A stretch of DNA of 64,000 bases from Stagonosporopsis chrysanthemi (lineage: Eukaryota > Ascomycota > Dothideomycetes > Pleosporales > Didymellaceae): assembly GCA_022560025.1 (NCBI GenBank), contig JAFISE010000081.1, forward strand, positions 80,290 to 144,289, given 5' to 3'. Every line of letters begins with the position of its first letter. Position 1 is the first letter of the stretch. Made by a program: the position numbers and the translations under genes. The notes under the pieces are model-generated. The model had not been told where the DNA came from and searched no databases. It saw only the letters and a list, made by a program, of their open reading frames with translations. Shown in pieces: positions 54,672-64,000 of the stretch.

Positions 54672-55143
54672 TGTGAATACAAGTAGAGTGGTTAGATGTG
54701 CTTGCTACTGCTCTTGCTCATCAAGATCATGCTGCTGGTACTTATACTCGGCAAGCTTTTCGCGATTTCACGGTCCATGTCTGGATCGGCCCGCATCAGA
54801 GACATGTCTCCGCCTTCACGAGCTTACTCAACTTCGCTGGCCTGGGATATAGATCAAGACAGCTTACTGAGCAGATGTTCATACCACTTGTGCTTGTGTA
54901 TAGCTGCATAAATCCTTAAAGAAGCAGGCGTGTGGTCTTTTGGGAACGTAGTTCTGACATGCGCAATGAGTAAGCTTCCGCTTTGGGTAATTGCTAGTAC
55001 GCAGGACCCACACGTGCGATGATGAGTAAGAACGTCGAAAGTGGATTTGTTATTGGCATTGCTTCTTGATCTCATTACACTAGTTCACATGACGCGCAAA
55101 ATAGCGTTGCGTTGTGATTCCGCACTCGCATTGCGGTCGCTTT
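54672..55143. other. intergenic
   Basis: Upstream of the small secreted protein gene and downstream of DPP5. No supported coding sequence. Confidence 0.5.
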
Positions 55144-57496
55144 TTACTGGTGAATAACACCTTCCTGGATAAGCTCCTCGTCCAGACCAGCGTAATACCT
55201 GATCCAGTTGAAGATGCTCTTGTGCCACAACAAGCTGTTGTCCCTCTTGGTAACCCAGTGACCCTCATCCGGGAAATGCAAGAAGCGACTCGGCACACCC
55301 AGGCTCTGCAGGATGTTGAACGTCTGCAAGCCCTCCGAGATCAACACACGGTAATCGAGATCGTTGTGGATGATGAATTCAGGAGTGCTGAAGTTGGCGG
55401 AGTGGACAATGGGGTCCCATTTCTCGTAGTTGGCGCGGTCGTTCCAGATAGTGCCGTTGTTGTCGCGCTGGATGAACCACAGCTCGTCGGTTGAGTAGCT
55501 GGCGACTTGGTTGACCTTGCCGTCGTGGCATACAAGAGCCTTGAACTCGCGGCCCAGAGCATGGCCCTGCAACCAATTCGTCAAATAGCAACCAAACGAA
55601 GCGCCGCCGGCAATGGCACGGTCTGTATCGATGTAGGAGATGTTAGCCTTCATGTGGTTGAAGACGGTGACCAGATCCGTGTAGGGTGTGCCGCCCCAGT
55701 TGGCTTGGATCTTGTCGGTGAAAGCCTGGCTGTAGGATGGGGAGCCAGTGAATTGAGTGGAGACGACAACAAAGCCCTGGTCAGCCCACAGGCGGAGGTT
55801 CCAGCGCTGTTATCGTGTTAGTGAAAGATTCAGTTGCAGTACTTCGAAACACTTACCACGCTCCAGTTGTCGCCTTGAGTGGATTGGGGACCTCCGTGGA
55901 TGATAAACATCAATGGGTACTTCTCCTCGGGGTTGAAGTTCGTAGGGTAGAAGACAAAAGACTGAACCTGGTCGCCATCCTCGTTCTCGACCCAGAAGTT
56001 GGATGTTGAGTTGGGCAGGAGACCAGCAAGCTCGGGGTCGACCTCGTTAGCGGTGAAGATGATGTCCTTATCCTGTCCCGGGTACTGCTTGTAGAAGATA
56101 CGGCTTGTCCACGAGGCGGCGGCCGAAACGAACGCAGACCCATCTGGGTGGATATCGAAGTCGGAAAGGACTGAATCAGGCCCGGTGAAATTGACGGGCT
56201 TGAAGTCGGCAGGGGCATCGTGAGGAACGAGCCATAGACGGTTTGCAGCGTGGAGCTCGGAGACAACCCAGAGATCCGCGTCGTCTGGGCTCCATTTCAG
56301 GCCGGAGGGCGATGAATCCCAGTCTTCAGCGACCGCATGAACTTCTGAGTTTAGGCCATCAATGTCTGCAACGTAAAGCTTGTAACGGTCTGACTCGTAG
56401 TCGATGCCGTCTTGTTGGCCGTACGCAAGCTTCTTGCTATCGTGGGACCAAACAGGGTAGCCTGAAGCGCCTTGAGCAGTCTCAGGTGCGGTGGTGCCAG
56501 GACCGTTGATAGCGACAGCAACCTCAGAGCCGTCGTGGGGCACAACGTAGATGTAGCTGGCAGTGTAGTTTGCCTTGGGTAGGTCGGGAGACTTGCTGCG
56601 AAAGGCTACCTTGCTACCATCAGGCGAGATCTCATAATCACCTGGGTCGCTGGAAGATGCCTGGACCGGGCTCTCCGGGTGGGTGATGGTGGAGTTGATG
56701 CCCTTTAGCAGGTTGGTGATCGTTCCATCGAAAGAGTAGCTACCGTTGCCCTTGGTAAGGCTACCGCTGAAGACAGAATAGCGCTGCTCGGTGATGTAGT
56801 AGTTCCAGTGGCGCACGAAGTTCGCGTCATACAACTGGCCTGCAGACTTGGGCTTTGTGGCAAGCTCTGGGTTGTAGGCAGAGCCATTACCCCAGTACGC
56901 AAGGGTGTTGAGGACAAAGTTGAGAGACCCATCGGCAGTCTTAGCAGCCTTAAGGCCTGAGAAGGGTGCATTGAGGGATGCTACCAATGAGCTGAGGTTC
57001 ATTGTTAGTTGACGCGTAGGCCTTCGGGGAACGGCGATACGTACGGGCTAAATTCGCCGCTCAGATCAGCCGTGTAGAGAGTCACGCCGCCAGGAATCTC
57101 TTCGTTGCTAGCGTTCAGGTACAGAATGCTCTCATCCGTTTCGCCAATCCAGACAACTTCGGAGACCTCACTGCCGAATGGTGCCTTGGTAGTGTTGCCG
57201 CTCTCGACATCAAGGAAGTACCAGCCAGTTGTAGCCTTGGCAGTCGTCCAGTTGTAGCTGGTCGACGAAAAGAGCGCTCGATTCTATAAAATCAGTACCC
57301 TGTAGTTACCAGTATTGAGTTTGAACATACTCCTTTGGGGCTCAGACTGCCAGTACTCCTGCGAGGCGCAGCAAGCATGCCCCTATAGACGTCAACGGAA
57401 AGTTCGAGACCAGTTTCACCGAACTTACTCAGTAGTCAAAGCTTGTGCAGAGCCAAGGAGCAGGCCAGCGGCCAGCATCGTAGTTCGCATCGCCAT
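55144..57496 (-). CDS. secreted dipeptidyl-peptidase 5 (S9 prolyl oligopeptidase family)
   Basis: Extracellular serine peptidase that removes N-terminal dipeptides. Five exons: 57429-57496, 57331-57382, 57045-57283, 55857-56991 and 55144-55806; 718 aa. Signal peptide MAMRTTMLAAGLLLGSAQA. An N-terminal beta-propeller region (PDGSKVAF, SHDSKKLAY, SPDDADLWVV repeats) precedes the alpha/beta-hydrolase domain, with PLMFIIHGGPQ and the triad Ser568 (GGASFGCY), Asp649 (NDLDYRV) and His681 (DEGHWV); these spacings match fungal DPPV. The motif is GASFG rather than the commoner GGSYGG. Many N-glycosylation sites. Small introns sit near the 5' end. It may cooperate with the PTR2 peptide importer in peptide scavenging, as inference. 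Confidence 0.95.
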
Positions 57497-59478
57497 CTTG
57501 TCTGATCTTTCCAGCTGCGGAATTGCGAAAGGCGGAGGACAAGAAGAGAGGTATTATGCAGAGGAGACGAGGCTTTTGATGCTTCCCCAGCCTCCCGAAA
57601 ACTTGCGCCGTCATTGCGGTGGAACTCTTGTCAATCGTTGCCAAGCGGGCCTTGAGCATAGGACCTGCCTAACACTTCTACAAGCTAACCTTTTTAGCCG
57701 ATGCCAAGAAAGGTTAGCCTGTGGAAGTGCGGGCTTGTCCTCCTTGCGTGGAGAATCGGCTCAAGAAGACGTTGTGTTTGTGCCGCTGAGGCGTTTTCGT
57801 CGTTGATATGAGCGGGGCTCTGCTTCAAAATCACAATGTAGTGCCGGTACCTGCCAGATTGAGGGGACGCGGCCAGGGTAGCATGCCGACAGCGTGATTG
57901 TGGACGTTGGCGATGGATCGACACCCTGCGAGATGACGCGATAAGACGTGCATTGCGAGTCGTACTTGAAGCTGCTGTCATGAGTATTGAATTTAGAGGG
58001 CTCTGGTATGGAGAGAGAATGGCTGAAGATGCATCCAAACAGCAGAGCCAATGTGATGCATGCAGCATGTACTACGTAGAGTACGAATAGGACGTTCGCA
58101 TTTTATATGGCTCAAAGCTACAATACCAGCCAACGACAGATTCTCCTTCTGAAAGGAAAGGCATTGCCCCACACTCGACGAGTACATAGCTTGCAGACGT
58201 TGTGCGTGTTGCTGGGGGAGGGTGGGAGGCATGGGTGTGAGTGGACCTGGAGGTCGGGACGGAACAGGCTAGCGGCTGACACGCGAGCAAGGGGGAACAC
58301 GTGATGGTGTGGCTGTGCTGTTATTCCAGCAACACGGTAGCCCACGAGCTCCAGCGCTCAACGCGGTGGTGTTGGCGAACGTAGGGACATTGGTCATTGA
58401 GGGGTGCAGGGTGATGTTGCGCAGGACATAGAGCAGCTCTCAAGGACCGACATGTCCTCGACTGATGCGCGAATAGAGCTAGCAGCCAGCAGGCGTTGCA
58501 GCGTGGCTGTTCCCTATTGGGAAAGGACAATTCTTGGAAATTTTCGGTTTGCGATGCTACTAGACAGCGTGGATGGATTGAAGGAAGAGAATAGGCAGAC
58601 GCAGATTTGAGTACATTCGAGGGGTTGACTGGAGATTCTTCTGTTGCAGATGTCTCTACAGCCTTACCGTTTGGGGTGCGTACCGCCTTATTGCTGGAGT
58701 GGGCACCAGGTGGTGGTGATCCCGCGCACGGGCTGTTTATATTTAGCAGTCATCCGAGCCGGGTGGTTCTGCAACGGCTGAAGCAGCGAAAGGGTGGAAT
58801 TGCATGTTGACAGTGAGCGGACCCCTGGTGCGACGGCGACGATGACGATGACGATGCAAAGCGCAGAGCTGGCGTCGCTGGCGCAGCTGTGTTGTTGAGA
58901 GCGCCCCGTCGCTGCACGCTGCACGCTGCACGCTGCAAGCGCAGATCACCAAGATTCCTTGCGCCGCCTCCTTTGCAGCCACGCATCTCAGGCGAAACGG
59001 CTGCCACTGGCGCACTGGGCGCCCTTCTACTCGTTATACGAGGCCGGCTCTCGGTAGTGTCGACGCGGTGTGCTCTGCCTGCGACCACCATCCCCGCAGC
59101 CTGCTCAGGAGACGACGTGAGCGCCTCCTGCTCTGCCCTCCGCCCGCTCACTGCAGGGCTGCCGTCTCCCCAGGAGCGCCATCATCGCCGCCCAGCCCGT
59201 CGCCCGCCCGTCGCCCACCCGCTGCACTGCTGGCACCTCGTCATCCCGTGTTTGACGCCGCCCAGGTCCCCCCCCGTCCCGCCTGCAACGCGCCCTCGGT
59301 CCTGCTGCGCGCCCTCTACTGCTACCCGCAACCCCCCGCACCGTCCCCCAGCGCCCTCTACGCACCGCCACGCCTGCGAGACGACGAGCGAGGGCCAGCC
59401 CACCGCTGCGGCCCAGTGCACGACGCAGCTTTGTCAGGAGAGAGCGCAGGCCCCGAACATGAAGGCGAACCGCAGACG
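57497..59478. other. upstream region, no gene recognised
   Basis: About 2 kb between the DPP5 start (minus) and the TRP-like gene (plus). It contains a short CGCTGCA tandem repeat at about 58910-58937. The frame of the TRP-like gene is open 137 codons further upstream of its ATG but has no other ATG. Confidence 0.5.
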
Positions 59479-62400
59479 ATGAAGGCAGTCATCAGTCAGC
59501 GCGAAGCCGCGCGCATGCCCGGCGGCCGACACCCCGAATTACCCTCCCATGAGCACACACATCCGCCGCCGCGGCCGCGGCAGCGACGCCCAACGACGCC
59601 GCTGCTGCGCCTGTTGCCGACCGTCTTCCTCTACCTCGTCCTCGCCACGTGCCTCCCGCGCGCCCGCGCCGTCTTCATCGACTTCGAGAACTGCCTGGAC
59701 AAGCTGTTCCTCGACAACGACACGCCCTTCCTGCAGTTCACGCCCATGTACGCGTGGGCTGCGTTTGACACGCACAACCCAACACACAACTTGAACGTCA
59801 CCATTTGGGGGAATGTGTCAGGCCAATCTGATCGCGGCGTCTTGCCTCCCCCGGGCGATCCTAGCTGGACAGACCCGAACAGGACCCTGTTTGGAAAGAT
59901 TGAATCCGTCGACAAGGCCTCGAACCACTACACGACGCTCTTTTCCGACTTCAGGACCCTCACCTATTCGTCCTGGACTCCCCCAGGCGTACCCTTCTGC
60001 TACAGCACCCTGAACAACTCCGTCTCCGAGTGTCCCATGGCGCCAGCCTTTGATGCAAATGCGAGCGACCCCAACACCCTGCCCGGTTTTACCATCAGCC
60101 ACGATTTCCACAGCACCTACGCCTTTGCCACCTGGGCGTCTGAGCTACGCATTGTGTCTGGTGACAGGAGGGCGTACACGCTGGGCTGCGTGTCTGCGAA
60201 CATCACCCCAGATTTGGGAAAGAGGCTTTCCGACGCCGTTCGCTTTTTCCCAGTCGCTGTGCTTGTCCTCGTGGGCATAGCGACCGTGTTTGCAGCCACC
60301 TGCAGCCCATGGGGTACTTGCAATATCTTCCGCTGGACAAGCAACTACGGTCGTGATGAAGATCTCTTGCGCCTCGTCACTCCAGGCTTTGGTGACTGTC
60401 TGCAGTACATTCAGTTCACTGTCCTGGCCGGCAGTCTGAGCTTGAATTACCCTGGCTTCTTTCAGCCGGCCATCAGCCAGGCCAGCTGGTCTGTCCTGCT
60501 GTTCAACCAGAGTTTCGTGAGTCACGGCAACGGCTCGCAAAGCCTCGACGACGGCATCTATATTGTCAATGGCACCTATGGCTTGACGCGACTTGGCCAA
60601 TACGTAGGCGTGACCATGGAACGGGACATGTGGGCCTGCATGGCCATCTTTCTTCTGGCCGTCATCGGCATCGTTGTCGTGTTGACTCAACTCGGCTTCA
60701 TTGGACGCTGGCTCATGCGGATGCTGACCAACACCCAGGATGGAGATCTCACGGGGAAAAACTGGCCCTTCACCGCTGGTAACATTGTCCGCATCGTGTT
60801 CAACTTCTTCATGCTGCCCATCATCGCACTATCCCTGTTCCAACTGGTCGTGGCACCGCGATCGCCAGGCTCTGTAGTAGGCGCCTCTGTCGTGCTTCTC
60901 ATCGGAGTCATGGGCGGGGCGTTTTGGATATTCTGGCTCATTTTCACCACGCGACCACGCGCTCATCTGTTCGACGACCTACCTACGGTGCTGACCTATG
61001 GGCCGCTTTACAACACGTACTCTGACGATGCCGCACCTTTTGCTTTCATTCCTGTCTTACTGACCATCATAAGAGGCATTGCTATTGGAGCGATTCAACC
61101 CTCTGGCATTGCTCAAATCATTACGCTTGCTATTTGCGAGGTAATTCTAATACTAACACTTCACGCGTTCCGACCTTTCCAGTCCAACACGTCGATGAAT
61201 GCTTATCACACTTTCTTCTCCGTCGTTCGACTCACTTGCATCCTCCTCTCGGTTGCCTTTGTGCCTTCTCTTGGTGTGGCAGAGTCGTCGAAAGGTTGGA
61301 TCGGGTACGCGATTCTGCTTTTACATGCTGTTGTTCTGGTGTTTGGTTTCTTCCTCAACGCTCTACAAACCATTGTAGAGGTCATTGCGAGGTTGTCAGG
61401 CGCAGGTGCGGATACCAGAGGCGGACTCACCAAGGTGTTTGGCAAACGCCAACTGTCGAAGCGAGCGAACCACCGTCAGCAGCGCAGCAGCCTCAACTCC
61501 AACGCGGCGATGCTTGTCAACGACGAAAACAAAAACATTCAACTCATGGAGAGCCGGTCACGCAGTATGTCTGCCAGCTCGGCTGTTTTGCTCAATCAGC
61601 CGTACGACAGAGATGAGCAACGTCGCAGTGGAGGATTCGACTTTAGCGAAGGAACGAGCCCAGGCACACCTGGAGCGAACGCCATGCCCTTCAACTTCTT
61701 GGGCGGCGGCTCTGGTCAGAGCTCTCGGAGGCCAACCATGGCGGCGCAACTGGAATTCACAGACCCCTACTACAGACCACCTCGTCTGCGCACAAACACG
61801 ATAGATTCCGTAGGCCCGGGCGCACGAGGCCGGGGACCCCCACCTCCAGGAAGTGCCGATATTGTCGATACGCCCTACTCGGATCAGATGGATCTCGAAG
61901 CAGCTTACGATGCAGGCGAGGGTCCTTCTCGCGCTTCGCCAGCCTATCTGCGTACGAACAAGGAAAATGACTCTGATCCGAACTTGGAACGCCTCAACAA
62001 CACAGACTACTCGGTACGAGAGTCTGACTTTTACTACGGACTCCGTGGACCCGCTCTGTCATCGCAGCCCAGCCGCAAGCTGAAGACAGGACCAGCTGAT
62101 CCGATGAGCCCGGTATCGTCTGCAACAGGCTGGTTCAAGAGTTTGAACCTGTTGGGAGGTGGGCGCAAAAAGGAGAAGAGCAAGGGATTTGAAGTGGTCA
62201 GGAGCACAAGGATGCCGCCCCAAATGATGGCGGTGGAAGAGCAGGACGAACGCGAGCCATCATCGCCACGACCAGGCCAGGAGCCTTATCGCGACCATCC
62301 CGACTCTCCCGAGTCCAAGACGAGCCACAAGGGTTCACCGCGAGGTGTTGCCCCAGCTGAGGTTCTTAGTGGGGCAGAGCGAAGGCAACCGTTGAGCGAT

Positions 62401-62991
62401 AGTGAGAGTGACTCGAGTGACGATGACGCTTTTGCGTACGACTCGGCCAATCGAGTTTCGGATATTCCGCCTATTCTCGGACCGATTGAAACGGGTGGTG
62501 GGATTGAGCTCCCCAGCAGGGCTGGCTCGCGTGTCTCGCGGCGATCGACGCGCGGCGGCCGAACACCGACGCTACCAAGAAGGAGCTCTCGACGAACGGC
62601 ATCGACGGAAGCTGCGATACTGGAGAACAATGGACGGCTGGCGAGGATCATGGACTCGCCGCCATTGCCGCAGGGCAAGCAGCACCTACAGCCTTCTGGC
62701 GGCACGCTGCCTATCCGTCTGCCGTTTGGATCTGCAGAGGGGTCGCCGGAGCGATCACCGGGTCGTTCGGCGGCTTCGAGCGCGTACCGTCAGGGGCTTG
62801 CGCCGCCGGCAGCGATAGGGGGTGAGGCTCGGGTCAGCACAGGATTTGTGCAGGGCCACCGGACACAGGACAGTTTCCACGTGGACGGCTACGACGGGGC
62901 CGACGTAGAAGCAAGGGCGGAGATTGTGGATCGTAGTCGAAGTGGCAGCACGCAGATGAGCGGACGGAGCCGCAGGTCAAGACAGCCCTGA
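59479..62991 (+). CDS. TRP-like channel-domain membrane protein
   Basis: Single exon, 1170 aa from the ATG at 59479. The fungal TRP-like family includes flavin-carrier/Pkd2-type proteins involved in calcium and cell-wall signalling. A hydrophobic segment at about 45-63 (TVFLYLVLATCLPRARA) acts as signal or anchor. An extracellular N-terminal region of about 190 residues with several NxT/S sites and cysteines follows (VFIDFENCLDKLF at its start). Then come about nine membrane helices from about residue 250 to 640 (VRFFPVAVLVLVGIATVF, MAIFLLAVIGIVVVL, IVRIVFNFFMLPIIALSLF, AILLLHAVVLVFGFFLNAL). A cytosolic tail of about 530 residues is Ser/Pro/Arg-rich, disordered and full of likely phosphorylation sites. 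Function is inferred from the family only. Confidence 0.88.
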   Translation: MKAVISQREAARMPGGRHPELPSHEHTHPPPRPRQRRPTTPLLRLLPTVFLYLVLATCLPRARAVFIDFENCLDKLFLDNDTPFLQFTPMYAWAAFDTHNPTHNLNVTIWGNVSGQSDRGVLPPPGDPSWTDPNRTLFGKIESVDKASNHYTTLFSDFRTLTYSSWTPPGVPFCYSTLNNSVSECPMAPAFDANASDPNTLPGFTISHDFHSTYAFATWASELRIVSGDRRAYTLGCVSANITPDLGKRLSDAVRFFPVAVLVLVGIATVFAATCSPWGTCNIFRWTSNYGRDEDLLRLVTPGFGDCLQYIQFTVLAGSLSLNYPGFFQPAISQASWSVLLFNQSFVSHGNGSQSLDDGIYIVNGTYGLTRLGQYVGVTMERDMWACMAIFLLAVIGIVVVLTQLGFIGRWLMRMLTNTQDGDLTGKNWPFTAGNIVRIVFNFFMLPIIALSLFQLVVAPRSPGSVVGASVVLLIGVMGGAFWIFWLIFTTRPRAHLFDDLPTVLTYGPLYNTYSDDAAPFAFIPVLLTIIRGIAIGAIQPSGIAQIITLAICEVILILTLHAFRPFQSNTSMNAYHTFFSVVRLTCILLSVAFVPSLGVAESSKGWIGYAILLLHAVVLVFGFFLNALQTIVEVIARLSGAGADTRGGLTKVFGKRQLSKRANHRQQRSSLNSNAAMLVNDENKNIQLMESRSRSMSASSAVLLNQPYDRDEQRRSGGFDFSEGTSPGTPGANAMPFNFLGGGSGQSSRRPTMAAQLEFTDPYYRPPRLRTNTIDSVGPGARGRGPPPPGSADIVDTPYSDQMDLEAAYDAGEGPSRASPAYLRTNKENDSDPNLERLNNTDYSVRESDFYYGLRGPALSSQPSRKLKTGPADPMSPVSSATGWFKSLNLLGGGRKKEKSKGFEVVRSTRMPPQMMAVEEQDEREPSSPRPGQEPYRDHPDSPESKTSHKGSPRGVAPAEVLSGAERRQPLSDSESDSSDDDAFAYDSANRVSDIPPILGPIETGGGIELPSRAGSRVSRRSTRGGRTPTLPRRSSRRTASTEAAILENNGRLARIMDSPPLPQGKQHLQPSGGTLPIRLPFGSAEGSPERSPGRSAASSAYRQGLAPPAAIGGEARVSTGFVQGHRTQDSFHVDGYDGADVEARAEIVDRSRSGSTQMSGRSRRSRQP

Positions 62992-63323
62992 TGATAGCAT
63001 GCATGGCTGGCTCAGCTGTGGACATGGGAGCATTTCAAAAAGACGTGTTTTATTGCGACGGTAGAATTTTTTGTAATCATGACGGCTCTGCGTTTGCAGG
63101 TTTGGGTCCCTCAGAAGCGGTTATGGAATGGCGTTGGCGGGTTGCGGCGCTCGGATTGGCACTGCAAAGCACGGCGCTCGGGGAAGTCATGCATCATACA
63201 CAAAAGAGCATTCTGCAAAGTAGGGTTGGGGAGATTCTTGTCTGTACGTTGTAGATGGGGGTGGAGCTCCACATAGACTAGCAAGACATGGTGTAGTGTA
63301 CCACGGCGACGGCGTGTGCTCAT

Positions 63324-63395
63324 GAAGTGGTGACGTGGTGAAGTAGTGATGTGGTGAAGTGGTGAAGTGGTAAAGTGGTGAAGTGGTGATGTGGT
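63324..63395 (+). repeat. 8-bp tandem repeat (GAAGTGGT)n
   Basis: Nine tandem copies of GAAGTGGT-type units with single-base variants. Further short repeats follow: TATCTGG at about 63452-63472 and a 17-bp duplication at about 63512-63546. Confidence 0.85.
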
Positions 63396-63826
63396 GAGAC
63401 GGCGGTGGCAGTTGTCGGCCGAGCGAGCTAGCGCCCTTGGATCGGCTGGCTTATCTGGTATCTGGTATCTGGTAGCTCTGGTAGCTGGTGGACGCCGGAC
63501 GGTGCCCGCCTGTGCTGGACTCCTGCCTGTGCTGGACTCTTGCCTGTCGTCTGTTCCGACACACACATGCCCTCAGACCGCCCGGCTCATCGCCGTCGCC
63601 AGTGGACCCGCAGCGCCGAGGCGCCTCACCGCAGCGCACCACAAGGCCCCGTGCGTGGCCTGGTCGCACGTCGTCGTGCGCAGGGCGGCAGGCTGCGGAC
63701 AGGCAGGCACAGCGCGACCGTCTCGGTGCCTGAGCACGCCGCATTACTAAACCAGTGCTTGGGTCGCAGAGCAGGTGTGGCGGCGTGTCGCCGTGAGCGC
63801 CCGACAACAGCCCGCCGCGCTGCCTG

Positions 63827-63892
63827 AGCTCCCATCCAGCTCCCGTCCAGCTCCCGTCCAGCTCCCGCCCAGCTCCCGTCCAGCTCCCGGCC
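63827..63892 (+). repeat. 11-bp tandem repeat (AGCTCCCGTCC)n
   Basis: Six tandem 11-bp units, AGCTCCCGTCC with variants at positions 8-9. Because 11 is not a multiple of 3, it shifts frame each unit and is unlikely to be coding. Confidence 0.85.
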
Positions 63893-63967
63893 AGCACCCT
63901 TCACCTCCCTCCCCCGAGCCCCCGCGCCCCGCGCCCCGCGACACGCACCCGTCGACCGCGCAGCACC

Positions 63968-64000
63968 ATGGACCACGACGGCCGTGCCCGAGACGCCGCC
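63968..64000 (+). CDS. possible gene start cut by the window end
   Basis: An ATG in strong context (CACCATGG) opens an 11-codon frame (MDHDGRARDAA) to the window edge, just after a GC-rich leader-like region. Too short to support more than a possibility. Confidence 0.2.
   Translation, partial: MDHDGRARDAA

Larger units (their letters stand above)
62992..63967. other. right-end spacer with repeats
   Basis: Contains the 3' UTR of the TRP-like gene and a chain of short tandem repeats (listed separately). No supported gene before 63968. Confidence 0.5.

Noticed and set aside
59068..59478. N-terminal extension of the TRP-like protein
   Set aside because: Begins with GTG and has no ATG until 59479; composition is Pro/Arg/Ser-rich like an untranslated GC-rich leader.
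1..64000. Secondary-metabolite or defence gene cluster
   Set aside because: No polyketide synthase, peptide synthetase, terpene cyclase or NLR-type gene; neighbours are functionally unrelated.
1..64000. CRISPR array, phage or bacterial mobile element
   Set aside because: Spliced eukaryotic genes throughout; repeats are simple tandem types without spacer structure.

Overview
This window is nuclear DNA of a filamentous ascomycete (Pezizomycotina). A Dothideomycete is my guess from the gene content, and nothing in the window proves it. Genes are spliced with short introns (mostly about 45-60 nt) that have GT-AG ends and CTAAC/CTGAC branch sites. Coding GC is high, strands are mixed, and there are no operons. 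Most genes are unrelated housekeeping or secretion genes; I see no coherent biosynthetic cluster.

Layout. 0.6-11 kb: a bZIP factor, tRNA-Thr(UGU), a G-rich hexamer minisatellite, a Cdc1/Ted1-type GPI-glycan phosphoesterase, an Ent3-type epsin, a cyclophilin with two in-frame starts, and a Cys/Met-metabolism PLP enzyme. 11.6-17 kb: proline dehydrogenase and two unrecognised genes. 17.2-18.4 kb: a compact mosaic of gene pieces (the tail of a GH27 alpha-galactosidase, a truncated copy of an unknown gene family, and a small Cys-rich ORF). 19-29 kb: a laccase, two secreted proteins of unknown function, ribosomal protein uL14, an arylamine N-acetyltransferase, and the full-length relative of the truncated 17.7-18.1 kb gene. 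29-31.4 kb: a gene-poor stretch. 31.4-42.8 kb: a PTR2 peptide transporter, a GMC oxidoreductase broken by frameshifts, an NAD-type malic enzyme with a GC-AG intron, a GT8 glycosyltransferase, and an unknown protein with a Gln/Tyr-rich tail. 43.6-51.3 kb: a zinc alcohol dehydrogenase, an amino-acid permease that lost an internal exon, a hotdog thioesterase, an aldo-keto reductase, and a multi-pass membrane protein. 51.3-54.2 kb: a gene-poor, apparently decayed stretch. 54.2-64 kb: a secreted eight-cysteine protein, secreted dipeptidyl-peptidase 5, a large TRP-like channel protein, and tandem repeats at the right end.

How the genes relate. Several products act in nutrient scavenging or outside the cell: laccase, DPP5 (releases dipeptides), PTR2 (imports di/tripeptides), proline dehydrogenase, and small secreted proteins. 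DPP5 and PTR2 make functional sense together but are 22 kb apart, so I do not call a cluster. The strongest evidence of genome dynamics is the set of broken genes: the 17-18 kb mosaic, the GMC pseudogene and the permease deletion.

Exon boundaries were set by eye from splice signals, reading-frame continuity and family conservation. No searches were run.
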